DNA of 64,000 bases, taken from positions 62,001-126,000 of the forward strand of contig NZ_LMGZ01000021.1 in assembly GCF_001427605.1 (NCBI RefSeq), given 5' to 3'. Of the stretch, positions 37,600 to 46,867 are shown in pieces (positions within the stretch are counted from its first letter, which is position 1; every line of letters starts with the position of its first letter). The position numbers were made by a program, and so were the translations under genes. The stretch comes from Devosia sp. Root635. Lineage in GTDB: Bacteria > Pseudomonadota > Alphaproteobacteria > Rhizobiales > Devosiaceae. Under the pieces are notes generated by a model. That model saw only the letters and a list, made by a program, of their open reading frames with translations, did no database searches and was not told where the DNA came from.

Positions 37600-40113
37600 C
37601 TAAAAGAGGCCCCCGCGTCCCGGATAGACCCACTGGCCGGTGGTGCGATCATAGACGGGCTGGTTGGCCCCGCCCTGGCTCGGCTGCCCGCCCGGCTGCG
37701 TCGTGAAGCCCGAGCCGTATTGCTGCTGCATCAACTGCTGGCGCTGGATGGCGTCGAAGGCATTGACATCGACACCGATGACCGAGGTTATCAGGTTCGG
37801 CCCGGTGCCCGGCTTGAAGGCCTCCTCGATGGCGGCTTCGCCGTCGAAGGCCTTGACGCCGGAATTGGGGTTGATCCAGGCCGTGGTCATGCCCGACGGC
37901 ACGTTGAATTGGCTTGGCGGCGTGCCTTCGAGCGCCTTCTGCATGAATTCAGTGAAGATCGGCACGGCGAAGGTGCCGCCGGTGACCGAAGAGCCCATGG
38001 AGCGCGGCTGGTCGTAGCCGACATAGACGCCGACGGCGAGTTCGGGCGTGAAGCCGACGAACCAGGCATCCTTGTAGTCGTTGGTGGTGCCGGTCTTGCC
38101 GGCTACCGGGCGGTTGAGCACGCGGGCAGCGGTGCCGGTGCCGCGCTGCACCACGCCTTCCAGCATCGAGGTGATCTGGTAGGCGGTCATCGGGTCGAGC
38201 ACCTGTTCGCGGTTGTCGACGATCAGCGGCTCGCCCTGCCCGTGCCAATCCGTCGCCTCGCAGCCCTGGCACAGGCGCTGGTCGTGCTTGTAGACGGTGA
38301 CGCCATAGCGATCCTGGATGCGGTCGATGAGGGTCGGCACGATCTTGCGGCCGCCATTGGCGATGGTGGCATAGGCCGCGGTCATGCGCATGTCGGTGGT
38401 TTCGCCGGCGCCCAGCGCCATGGCCAGCACCGGCTGCATGGTGTCGTAGACGCCGAACATCTTGGCGTATTCGGCCACCAGCGGCATGCCGATATCGCGG
38501 GCCAGCCGCACGGTCATGACGTTACGGCTGCGTTCGATGCCGCGCCGCAGGGTCTGCGGACCGTAGAATTCCTGCGCATAGTTTTCAGGCCGCCAGATCG
38601 AGCCATCGGCATTGCGGATTTCCACCGGGGCGTCGAGTACGACCGAGGCCGGCGTATAGCCATTGTCGAGCGCGGCGGCATAGACGATGGGCTTGAAGGA
38701 GGAGCCGGGCTGGCGCAGGGCCTGGGTGGCACGGTTGAACTCGCTGAGGGCGTAGGAGAAGCCGCCGACCATGGCCAGGACGCGGCCGGTGCGCGGATCC
38801 ATCGCGACCAGGGCGCCCTCGATCTCGGGGACCTGTTCGAGCGTATAGATGCCGGTCTTGCCCGAAACCGGGGAGACGTAGACCACATCTCCGACTTTAA
38901 GAATATCCTGCAAGGGCTTGGAGACCCATTTGATCTCCGGGCCGGACAACGTGCCCACGATACGATCGTCTGCCACGGCGCCGCCGGCCAGGCCATCGGG
39001 GCGCAGGCCGATGCTGGCCTCATTGCTGCCCATTTCCAGCACCACGGCGAGCTGCCATTCCGGCACATCGCTGAGCGGGGCGATCTTGGCGACATCCAGC
39101 CCCCAATCCTCGCCGATCTCGATACTGGCGACCGGGGTGCGGAAGCCCTTGCCGTGATCATAGGCGATCAGCCCATCCATCAGCGCCTTGCGGGCATATT
39201 CCTGCAGCCGGGGCTCGAGCGTGGTGCGCACCGAGAGGCCCCCGCCATAGAGCTGGTCCTCGCCATAGAGCTTGGCCAGCTCGCGGCGTACTTCCTCGGT
39301 GAAATATTCGGCCGAATAGAGCTGGCTGCCGCCGGCGCGGGGGATGACGTTGAGCGGCTCGTCCTTGGCGATGGCCGCCTCTTCCGGGGTCGCATAGCCA
39401 TTCTCGACCATGCGGTCGATGACCCAGTTGCGGCGCTCGATGGCGGCCTGCGGGCGGCGGAAGGGATGGTAGTTGTTCGGCCCCTTGGGCAGCGCGGCGA
39501 TATAGGCGGCTTCGCTCAGGGTCAGCTCGTAAAGCGCCTTGTCGAAATAGTTCAGGGCCGCAGCGGCCACACCATAGGAATTGAGGCCGAGGAAGATCTC
39601 GTTGAGATAGAGTTCGAGAATGCGGTCCTTGGAAAAGGTCGACTCGATGCGGATGGCCAGCAGGGCTTCCTGCAGCTTGCGGTCCCAGGTCTGTTCGGAG
39701 GTGAGCAGGAAATTCTTGGCCACCTGCTGGGTGATCGAGGAGCCGCCGCCCTGGATAGCGGTATTGCCGTCCAGCCGCGCCATGAGGTTGTCGCGCAGGG
39801 CGCGGAACACGCCATCGATGGCGATGCCGCCATGGGAGTAGAAGTCCTTGTCCTCGGCCGAGAGGAAGGCGTGTACCAGCAGCGGCGGGACGGTTTCGAT
39901 GGGCTGGAACAGCCGGCGCTCGCGGGCGAATTCGGCCAGTAGCGTGCCATCGGCGGCGTGGACGCGCGTCGTCACCGGCGGCTGGTAGTCCTTGAGCACG
40001 GTATAGTCGGGCAGGCCGGCGGAAACGGTGGTCAGGTAGACCGCGGCTACGGCGACGCCTGCCAGGGCGACGAACATCCCGAAGCCAAAAATCCAACCGA
40101 GCAAGCGCAGCAT
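37600..40113 (-). CDS. mrcA: Penicillin-binding protein 1A (bifunctional transglycosylase/transpeptidase)
   Basis: A class A PBP that polymerises and cross-links peptidoglycan. The 837-residue protein starts with a membrane anchor (MLRLLGWIFGFGMFVALAGV). The GT51 domain follows with SAEDKDFYSHGGI and the region QGGGSSITQQVAKN. The penicillin-binding domain has SxxK in QPGSSFKPIVYAAAL, SxN in ERSRNVMT and KTG in AGKTGTTNDYKDAWF. The C-terminal tail is glutamine- and glycine-rich and disordered. It lies downstream of the amidase gene, 160 bases apart, on the same strand, suggesting a common envelope role. Confidence 0.96.
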   Translation of the reverse strand: MLRLLGWIFGFGMFVALAGVAVAAVYLTTVSAGLPDYTVLKDYQPPVTTRVHAADGTLLAEFARERRLFQPIETVPPLLVHAFLSAEDKDFYSHGGIAIDGVFRALRDNLMARLDGNTAIQGGGSSITQQVAKNFLLTSEQTWDRKLQEALLAIRIESTFSKDRILELYLNEIFLGLNSYGVAAAALNYFDKALYELTLSEAAYIAALPKGPNNYHPFRRPQAAIERRNWVIDRMVENGYATPEEAAIAKDEPLNVIPRAGGSQLYSAEYFTEEVRRELAKLYGEDQLYGGGLSVRTTLEPRLQEYARKALMDGLIAYDHGKGFRTPVASIEIGEDWGLDVAKIAPLSDVPEWQLAVVLEMGSNEASIGLRPDGLAGGAVADDRIVGTLSGPEIKWVSKPLQDILKVGDVVYVSPVSGKTGIYTLEQVPEIEGALVAMDPRTGRVLAMVGGFSYALSEFNRATQALRQPGSSFKPIVYAAALDNGYTPASVVLDAPVEIRNADGSIWRPENYAQEFYGPQTLRRGIERSRNVMTVRLARDIGMPLVAEYAKMFGVYDTMQPVLAMALGAGETTDMRMTAAYATIANGGRKIVPTLIDRIQDRYGVTVYKHDQRLCQGCEATDWHGQGEPLIVDNREQVLDPMTAYQITSMLEGVVQRGTGTAARVLNRPVAGKTGTTNDYKDAWFVGFTPELAVGVYVGYDQPRSMGSSVTGGTFAVPIFTEFMQKALEGTPPSQFNVPSGMTTAWINPNSGVKAFDGEAAIEEAFKPGTGPNLITSVIGVDVNAFDAIQRQQLMQQQYGSGFTTQPGGQPSQGGANQPVYDRTTGQWVYPGRGGLF

Positions 40114-40272
40114 AAAGTCATTTTCTCCGAGACGGGCGACCGGCCCGTCATGTCATTCCGCGCAGCGGATTGGCTGCAGAATCATAGCAGACGGCGGCTC
40201 GAAAGTGGATCACAAGCCCGCAATGCCAGCGCGCCGCGGACACTTGCCGCGGCGCGTGGCGCAATTGTCACA

Positions 40273-41571
40273 TCACTCCTCCGGCGCGAGGCCGTCGAAA
40301 TAGGTGGAAATGCCGCGTGCCAAGGCGTCGGCAGTACGATCTTGCCACGGATCGGCAAGCAGGTTGGCCATGTCGGCGGCATTGGACAGGAAGCCCAGCT
40401 CCACCAGCACCGATGGCACGTCGGGCGCCTGCAGCACGAAGAAATCGGCCTGTCGCACCGGAAAGCGCCGCAGCTCGACACTGGGCTCGAGCTGATGGAC
40501 GATGGCCTGGGCCGCCGTAAACGACTGGTGCCGCATTTCGCGCCGCATCAGGTCGAGCAGGATATCCACCACTTCGGGTGCCATCTGCGGCATGGCGAAG
40601 CCGGCGATGACATCGGTCTTGTTCTCGTTATCGGCCAGTATCTTGTCGAGCACGTCGGTCGCGTTCTCGTCGCGGGTGTAGACGCTGGCGCCGCGAATCT
40701 CGGGCTGCTGGAAACTGTCGGCGTGAATGGAGATGAACAAGTCCGCCTTGTTGGCACGGGCCAGGGCCACGCGCTCCTCGAGCCGCAGGAAGGTGTCGTC
40801 CTCGCGGGTCAGCGCCACGTCGAAGCGGCCGGAGGCAACCAGCAAGGCCTGCAGGCGCTGGGCAAAGGCAAGCACGATGTCCTTTTCCTTGATGCCGTCG
40901 ACGGTTTCGGCGCCGCTGTCGATGCCGCCATGGCCAGGATCGATGACCACCAGCGGCCGCGTGGCGATGGGCAGCTCGGAACCACCGGCCGGCGTCGAGA
41001 TATCGGCGACGGGCGCGGCGGCGCCGGATGCCGCGAGGTCGCGCGCCACATTGGCCGCGAATTCCTCCGCCGTGGCGGGGATCACATCCACCACCAGCCG
41101 CGCCGGCTGGTCCTCGAACGGATCGAGCATATAGGCCTGCTGCACCTGGGCGGGGGCCGAAAGGGTCAGGGTGGTCCGCACGCGATCGGGCGCCGCCTGC
41201 TCGACCAGGTATTCGGCGATACTGCCGCCCTCGCCCGCCGGCTTGCCGCTCGGCTCGGGCACCGAGAAGGTCGCGGCCCGCACGTCGATGGCGAGCCGGT
41301 CGGGACCGCTCAGTGACACCAGGGCGAATTCGGTCCTGGCCGCGAGGTCGATCACCAGCCGCGCCCGCTCGGGCGTGACGGAAACACGGACATCCATAAC
41401 ATTGGGCAGGCCGACCAGTGGCGTGGCCGGCGGTGCTTCGGCCGCATTGTCCTGGGCTTTCGGCATGGCCGACAGCGACAGTGCCGCAAACAATGCCACC
41501 AGCAGCGGCAGGACAAGCAGACGAACGGGTTTCAACAAGCGCAGACCGGCCCCAAATTCAGCACGCGCCAT
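40273..41571 (-). CDS. amiC: N-acetylmuramoyl-L-alanine amidase (AmiC type)
   Basis: A periplasmic zinc amidase that splits peptidoglycan during cell separation. The 432-residue protein starts with a signal sequence (LLKPVRLLVLPLLVALFAAL). An AMIN domain (about 55-165) follows for targeting, then an Amidase_3 domain with VVIDPGHGGIDSGAE (zinc His), RALANKADLFISIHADSF-like sequence (ARANKADLFISIHADS) and VLVELGFLSNAADM with the catalytic Glu. It is transcribed with mrcA, consistent with joint murein synthesis and turnover. It is divergent from rne. Confidence 0.93.
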   Translation of the reverse strand: MARAEFGAGLRLLKPVRLLVLPLLVALFAALSLSAMPKAQDNAAEAPPATPLVGLPNVMDVRVSVTPERARLVIDLAARTEFALVSLSGPDRLAIDVRAATFSVPEPSGKPAGEGGSIAEYLVEQAAPDRVRTTLTLSAPAQVQQAYMLDPFEDQPARLVVDVIPATAEEFAANVARDLAASGAAAPVADISTPAGGSELPIATRPLVVIDPGHGGIDSGAETVDGIKEKDIVLAFAQRLQALLVASGRFDVALTREDDTFLRLEERVALARANKADLFISIHADSFQQPEIRGASVYTRDENATDVLDKILADNENKTDVIAGFAMPQMAPEVVDILLDLMRREMRHQSFTAAQAIVHQLEPSVELRRFPVRQADFFVLQAPDVPSVLVELGFLSNAADMANLLADPWQDRTADALARGISTYFDGLAPEE

Positions 41572-42146
41572 ATGCCACCCCGATCGGGCGATTCTACGGC
41601 GCGACAGCCCTTATGCGATGATTTGCCCGACGGGCCAAGAAACCGGCGGTGAAATGGTCTGCCCCGGCCGGTTTTGACTTTCCTGTTGCCATTCGGTCGC
41701 AACATCCCTACACGCTAGACGCGAGGCGCAAGCTTCCTGCAGCACCAGTTTGCGTAGCCCCAGGGGCAACGACAGCGGTGCCAGGAAGTGGCCGGTCCAG
41801 GGGAACGAAGAGAAATCCCGACGGCCGGTTCAGAAGCGGCAAATCCTGCGCTTCGCTACGAATTTCGGTCCCACCGGACCGGACGGCTGCCATTCATCCC
41901 CGGATGCCGGCGGCCCAATAGGAAGAGGTCAGATGGCCCGCAGGCGGACAGAACGCGACGCGATCGAATTTTCCGATTGCCGTTTTGCCACGCTGCATCT
42001 TCCGGCCGTGACCACACATATCGGCGCGCCCAAGGCAGAGCTTCCGCGCGCCACACACCCCAAACCATTTGCCTCGCACAGCGCTATGAGAAGGATTCCG
42101 GCTTTCCGGCGCCCTCTTGTCGGCGCGCGAGCGCGCGGAGTTCATT
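41572..42146 (+). other. 575-base region upstream of RNase E, probable long mRNA leader
   Basis: No convincing gene lies between the divergent amidase start and the rne start. A TTGACT (41674-41679) could be a -35 element, but the matching -10 is poor. Several short open frames lack ribosome binding sites. The region is GC-rich and can form local stems. RNase E mRNAs in other bacteria carry long leaders through which the enzyme represses itself. By analogy this is the likely role, but no known motif was recognised. Confidence 0.5.
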
Positions 42147-44777
42147 ATGGCTACCAAGAGAATGCTGGTGGATGCCATCCACCCGGAAGAAACACGGATC
42201 GTCGTCACATCGGGTAACAGGCTCGACGAATTCGACTTTGAGTCGGCGACCCGCCGCCAGTTGCGGGGCAATATCTACCTCGCCAAGGTCACGCGCGTTG
42301 AGCCGTCCCTGCAGGCTGCGTTCGTGGAATATGGCGGCAATCGCCACGGCTTCCTTGCCTTCAGCGAAATTCACCCCGACTATTACCAGATCCCGGTTGC
42401 CGACCGCGAAGCCCTGCTGCGCGACGAGGAGGCCGAGGACGATCACCACGACGATGCCGACGAGAACATCTCCCTCCCCGAGGGCGTGACCGAGCCAGAC
42501 GCCGAGGCCGACCCGCAGGAGACCGAGGACGCCAGCCATATCGAGCAGGCGCCGGCCAATGCCGAGCCGGTCGAATCGATCGGCGGTGCCGATGCGCTGG
42601 AGGAAGTGCCGGAGCGCCGTCGCCAGAGCCAGAATCGCCGCCACTACAAAATCCAGGAAGTCATCAAGCGCCGGCAGGTGATGCTGGTGCAGGTGGTCAA
42701 GGAAGAGCGCGGCAACAAGGGCGCGGCTCTCACCACCTACCTGTCGCTGGCCGGCCGCTATTCTGTGCTGATGCCGAACACCGCCCGTGGTGGCGGAATC
42801 TCCCGGAAGATCACGAACGCTGCCGACCGCAAGCGGCTCAAGGAAATCACCAGCGATCTCGAAGTGCCGCAGGGCATGGGCGTGATCCTGCGCACGGCTG
42901 GCGCCTCGCGCACCAAGGCCGAGGTGAAGCGCGACTTCGAATATCTGATGCGCCTTTGGGAGAGCGTGCGCTCGCTGACGCTCAAGAGCCAGGCGCCGTG
43001 CCTGGTCTATGAGGAAGGCTCGCTGATCAAGCGGACCATTCGCGACCTCTACAACAAGGATATCGACGAGGTGTTCGTGGCGGGCGACAGCGCCTATCGC
43101 GAGGCCAAGGACTTCATGAAGATGATCATGCCGTCCCACGCCAAGAACGTGAAGCCCTACGTCGAAGACCAGCCGCTGTTCAGCAAGTACAATATCGAGG
43201 CGCAGCTCGACTCGATGTTCTCGCCGACGGTCACCCTGCCCTCCGGCGGCTACATCGTCATCAACCCGACCGAAGCGCTCGTCTCCATCGACGTGAATTC
43301 GGGTCGCTCCACCAAGGAGCACAATATCGAGGACACCGCGCTCCAGACCAATCTGGAAGCCGCCGAGGAAGTGTCCCGCCAGCTCCGCCTGCGCGACCTT
43401 GCCGGCCTCATCGTCATCGACTTCATCGACATGATGGAGAACCGCTCCAACCGGGCCGTCGAGCGCAAGCTCAAGGATTGCCTCAAGGACGATCGCGCCC
43501 GCATCCAGGTGGGCCGCATTTCGCACTTCGGCCTCATGGAAATGAGCCGCCAGCGCATCCGTTTCGGCGTGGTGGAAAGTTCCACGCACAAATGCCCGAT
43601 CTGCGACGGCACCGGCCTGGTGCGCTCCACCGAATCGCTGGCGCTGATGATCATGCGCCATATCGAGGATCACGTGCTGCGCCGCCAGGGTCAGTCGATC
43701 AATGTGCGGGTGCCGGTGGAAGTCGCGCTCTACATCCTCAACTTCAAGCGCGAGACGCTGACGGCGCTGGAAATCCGCAACCAGCTCTCGATCACCATCA
43801 CCGCCGACGGCAAGATGACCGGCCACCAGTTCGCCATCGAAAAGGGCGAGGCCCGTGTCATCGCCTATGCCGAGCAGCGCGCCACCGAGCATGTCCGCGT
43901 CGACAGCGCCGTCATCGATGACGCGATCGAAGAAGAAGACATTGCCGAGGATATCGAGGACGAGGATGCCGAAGAGCGTCCATCCGCTGCTGCCGAGGGC
44001 AGCGAGGGCGAAGGCGGCCGTCGCCGCCGTCGCCGCCGCCGTCGTGGCGGTTCCGAGCGCGAAGAAGGCGGCCAGCGTCCGCAGCAGCAGCGCGCCGCCC
44101 AGGCGCCGGCAGTTGAAGGCGATGCCGAAGGCAGTGACGAGGACGGCGAAGGCGACGAGGACGAAAATTCCGCGCGTCCGTCCGGCGAAGGCCAGTCCGA
44201 CGGCGAAACGCGCAAGCGCCGCCGCCGTGGCCGCCGTGGCGGTCGCCGCAATCGCCGCGATGGCGAAGAGGGCGCCGAAAAGGCCCCCTCGCCGACCAGG
44301 GAAGGCCTGACGGCTGCCGAGACTTCGGCTGTGGCGGATGAATTGCTGGCCCAGGATGAAATCGTGGCTGAGGAACCGGCGGTCGTTGCCGAGCCGGCGC
44401 CGGTCGAAAAGCCCAAGCGCACCCGCCGCAAGAAGGTCGAAGAGACCGTCGAAGCCACACCGGTCGATGCGGCGCCCGTGGTGGCGCCCGTGGACGCCGA
44501 GGCTCCGGCCGCGGACGAAAAGCCCAAGCGCAAGCCGCGGGCCCGCAAACCCAAGGCGGAAACCGCCGAAGCGGCACCGGCCGCAACGGTGGCCGAGGCC
44601 GCTCCCGCCCCTGTCGCGGAAGCCACGGCCGACGCGCCCAAGCCGCGCCGCGCCAAGAAGGAGCTTCCGGCCGAAGGCATCGTGGTGTCGTCCAGCGCAC
44701 CCAAGGCGGAAGCCGAAGGCGAGGCGGAGCCCAAGAAGAAGGCCGGCTGGTGGCAGCGCCGTCTCGGCCTCGGCTAG
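42147..44777 (+). CDS. rne: Ribonuclease E
   Basis: The central endoribonuclease of mRNA decay and the degradosome scaffold. Of 876 residues, the first about 540 are catalytic. They hold an S1 RNA-binding domain (GNIYLAKVTRVEPSLQAAF) split by an acidic insert (EEAEDDHHDDADE), the DNase I-like site with catalytic Asp in SIDVNSGRST and DFIDMMENRSN, and the Zn-link CPICDGTG. The rest is low-complexity, with arginine-rich and acidic or Ala/Pro-rich blocks and a C-terminal anchor-like end (KKKAGWWQRRLGLG). ATG at 42147 with GGAG seven bases upstream is the start. A strong terminator follows. Confidence 0.96.
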   Translation: MATKRMLVDAIHPEETRIVVTSGNRLDEFDFESATRRQLRGNIYLAKVTRVEPSLQAAFVEYGGNRHGFLAFSEIHPDYYQIPVADREALLRDEEAEDDHHDDADENISLPEGVTEPDAEADPQETEDASHIEQAPANAEPVESIGGADALEEVPERRRQSQNRRHYKIQEVIKRRQVMLVQVVKEERGNKGAALTTYLSLAGRYSVLMPNTARGGGISRKITNAADRKRLKEITSDLEVPQGMGVILRTAGASRTKAEVKRDFEYLMRLWESVRSLTLKSQAPCLVYEEGSLIKRTIRDLYNKDIDEVFVAGDSAYREAKDFMKMIMPSHAKNVKPYVEDQPLFSKYNIEAQLDSMFSPTVTLPSGGYIVINPTEALVSIDVNSGRSTKEHNIEDTALQTNLEAAEEVSRQLRLRDLAGLIVIDFIDMMENRSNRAVERKLKDCLKDDRARIQVGRISHFGLMEMSRQRIRFGVVESSTHKCPICDGTGLVRSTESLALMIMRHIEDHVLRRQGQSINVRVPVEVALYILNFKRETLTALEIRNQLSITITADGKMTGHQFAIEKGEARVIAYAEQRATEHVRVDSAVIDDAIEEEDIAEDIEDEDAEERPSAAAEGSEGEGGRRRRRRRRRGGSEREEGGQRPQQQRAAQAPAVEGDAEGSDEDGEGDEDENSARPSGEGQSDGETRKRRRRGRRGGRRNRRDGEEGAEKAPSPTREGLTAAETSAVADELLAQDEIVAEEPAVVAEPAPVEKPKRTRRKKVEETVEATPVDAAPVVAPVDAEAPAADEKPKRKPRARKPKAETAEAAPAATVAEAAPAPVAEATADAPKPRRAKKELPAEGIVVSSSAPKAEAEGEAEPKKKAGWWQRRLGLG

Positions 44778-44803
44778 GAGCGTTCCGATACTCCACAGAC
44801 AAC

Positions 44804-44829
44804 AAAGGCGGCCTGCGGGCCGCCTTTTC
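44804..44829 (+). terminator. Rho-independent terminator of rne
   Basis: AAAGGCGGCC / GGCCGCCTTT, a perfect 10-bp stem with a four-base loop (TGCG) and a short T-run. It lies between convergent genes and may serve both directions (the A-run on the left gives a T-run on the other strand). Confidence 0.9.
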
Positions 44830-44838
44830 ATTTCCGGC

Positions 44839-45426
44839 TCAGACCGGCCGCGCCTTGACGATCAACTGCCGGCGCAGGATCTGCACACCCATCTCCGGCG
44901 TGCGCAGCAGCGTCAGGTTGGTGTGATCCTGATCACCGGTCCGCTCCGGGTGGCTGTGCCCCGGCAGTTCCATGCGGCGCCGGTCCGGGCCCAGATAACG
45001 GCGCGTCTCGATATAGGTCTGCTCCTGGCCGATCTGGGACGCCAGCCGGGTACTGACGATATGGCTGTTCTCCGGCAGGCAGATGACGTCGTCGAACCCC
45101 ATCTCGATATATTCGAGCATCTCGTCACCCGGTCCGTCCTGCAGGAACAGCACCACCGGCGCGAAGCAGATGTTGACCGAGCCGGCGTGACGCACGCGGT
45201 CGAGCAATTGCCGCTTGGCGTCCATCCCAATGCCGTAATGGACGAGAAAGAACAGGATGCGGTGGATATGCCAGTCGTTGCCGGCAAAATCGGCGGAGCC
45301 GGAAACCACCCCGAAGCCGACCTTTTCGCCCAGCGAGATCAGGGCGGCGGTGTCGGGCTCGTCGTGGGCAACCACGATGGCAGCGCAATGGGCGAGAACG
45401 CCCGGATCGGCTTCATGGGCCTGCAT
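44839..45426 (-). CDS. Receiver-like (pseudo-receiver) protein of unknown function
   Basis: A soluble 195-residue protein that looks like a degenerate response regulator receiver. It has a beta1-like segment with HDEPD in AIVVAHDEPDTAALISL and a C-terminal EMLEYIEMGFDDVICLPENS that matches the alpha4-beta5 part of receivers. No phosphoacceptor aspartate is found in the expected strand (RILFFLVHYGIG), and the conserved lysine is replaced (CLPEN). The tail has RRYLGPDRRRMELPG, a GPDRRR motif I associate with some alphaproteobacterial receiver proteins. GGAGG at the right distance supports ATG 45426 over 45441. It likely works without phosphorylation. Confidence 0.65.
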   Translation of the reverse strand: MQAHEADPGVLAHCAAIVVAHDEPDTAALISLGEKVGFGVVSGSADFAGNDWHIHRILFFLVHYGIGMDAKRQLLDRVRHAGSVNICFAPVVLFLQDGPGDEMLEYIEMGFDDVICLPENSHIVSTRLASQIGQEQTYIETRRYLGPDRRRMELPGHSHPERTGDQDHTNLTLLRTPEMGVQILRRQLIVKARPV

Positions 45427-45528
45427 GGCGTGGACCTCCATCCTACCAATGCTCCCACAGTATAGTGGCCGGGCCTTAAGGGCGCCTGCCGCCGATAGAT
45501 AAACTTGTCGGCATTTGCCGCGGCCGCC

Positions 45529-46674
45529 TTACTGCAGGAACCCGGCCATCCGCTGCAAGGCCAGCTCGATGCTGTCGCGCGTGCCCGCATAGGAAAACCG
45601 CACATAGCGGTTGCCGCCGACGCGGTCGAAATCGATGCCCGGCGTCGCGGCGACGCCGGCCTCGTCGAGCAGCCTCTCGCAGAAGCGCAGGGAGTCGTTG
45701 GAAAAGCGGGAAATGCCGGCATAGGCATAGAAGGCGCCATCGGCCGGGCTGCCGATATCGAAGCCCAGAGTGTGCAGGCCGTGGTCCAGCAGGCCGCGAT
45801 TGACCGCATAGGCCGCCTTCTGTTCCTCGGCATAGTCGCGCTCACCGAGCGCCACGGTGGCGGCGATCTGGCTCAGGGTCGGCGCCGAGATGAACAGGTT
45901 CTGCTGCAGGATTTCGGCACGCCGCACCAGGTCGTCGGGCAGCACCATCCAGCCGATGCGCCAGCCGGTCATGCAATAGTATTTGGAAAAGCTGTTGATG
46001 ACGATGGCATCGCGAGTCAGCTCCAGCGCGCTGACCGAGGGGCCGCGATAGTCGAGGCCGTGGTAAATCTCATCGGAAATCAGCCGCACGCCGAGGCGCC
46101 GGCAGGTGGTGACGATATCGGCGAGCCCCGCCCGGTCCACCGCCGCGCCGGTGGGATTGGCGGGGCTGGCGAACAGCAGGCCTTCGAAGGGCGTCGCGGC
46201 ATGGGCAGCAGCAATGTCGGCACCGGTCAGCCGCCAGCCATTGGCAGCTTCGAGGGGAATTTCCACCATGCCGAAGCCGAGACCCAGCAGCGTATTCACA
46301 TAGGCCGGATAACCGGGGCGCGTGATGGCGATCCGGGCGCCGGGGCGAAAGGCGGTGTGGAAGGCGATGATGAAGCCGGCCGACGATCCCATCGTGGCGA
46401 GGATGGAATCGGGGTCCACGGCGACACTGTGCTGCTCCTCATAGTAGTGGGCCAGCCCGTCGCGCAATTCGGCCAGCCCCTTGGCATTGGTGTAGCCCTG
46501 CGCCTGCGGCAGCGCCCGCGCTACTGCCTCGATGACCCGAGGCGCTGGGGGCGAGCCGGGCTCGCCGACCTCCAGATGGCACACATTGCGACCAGTTGCC
46601 TCGATAGCCTTGGCGCGCTTGAGGATTTCCATGGCGTGGAACGGCATCAGGCCATCGGTCGGCAGGTCGGTCAT
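45529..46674 (-). CDS. Class I/II aminotransferase (PLP-dependent)
   Basis: A fold-type I PLP enzyme of 381 residues of the aspartate aminotransferase-like group. Markers are GEPGSPPAP near the N-terminus, SPANPTGA for substrate binding, SDEIYHGLDYRGP, and the PLP lysine in NSFSKYYCMTGWRIGW with the typical arginine at GNRYVRFSYAG. The amino donor and acceptor cannot be read from the sequence; no biosynthetic partner is adjacent. GGAG lies upstream of the ATG. Confidence 0.9.
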   Translation of the reverse strand: MTDLPTDGLMPFHAMEILKRAKAIEATGRNVCHLEVGEPGSPPAPRVIEAVARALPQAQGYTNAKGLAELRDGLAHYYEEQHSVAVDPDSILATMGSSAGFIIAFHTAFRPGARIAITRPGYPAYVNTLLGLGFGMVEIPLEAANGWRLTGADIAAAHAATPFEGLLFASPANPTGAAVDRAGLADIVTTCRRLGVRLISDEIYHGLDYRGPSVSALELTRDAIVINSFSKYYCMTGWRIGWMVLPDDLVRRAEILQQNLFISAPTLSQIAATVALGERDYAEEQKAAYAVNRGLLDHGLHTLGFDIGSPADGAFYAYAGISRFSNDSLRFCERLLDEAGVAATPGIDFDRVGGNRYVRFSYAGTRDSIELALQRMAGFLQ

Positions 46675-46687
46675 GGGAACTCCTTCT

Positions 46688-46715
46688 TTACCTCTCCCTT
46701 CGGGGGAGAGGTGCA
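46688..46715. repeat. Short intergenic repeat, family B, half copy
   Basis: TTACCTCTCCCTTCGGGGGAGAGGT, a single hairpin half of the family B element. It lies just upstream of the aminotransferase start. Confidence 0.6.
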
Positions 46716-46867
46716 GAAGGTCAACGACAGCCTGAGCAACTAGCCGCTTCCGCCCTGCCCCTCAACAACAATTGATATTGCCGTCAGTGCCACATTCACT
46801 CCCTGCTGCCAAAATGGCGTCGCGTCTGCTAGAAGGCTGGCCGACCATCAATGGAGAGCCACAAGTC

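Noticed and set aside
42084..44831. A 915-residue open frame antisense to rne, and similarly long frames antisense to the AsmA-like gene and others
   Set aside because: These are by-products of high GC content. The translations are low in complexity and lack family motifs, while the opposite strand encodes clear proteins.
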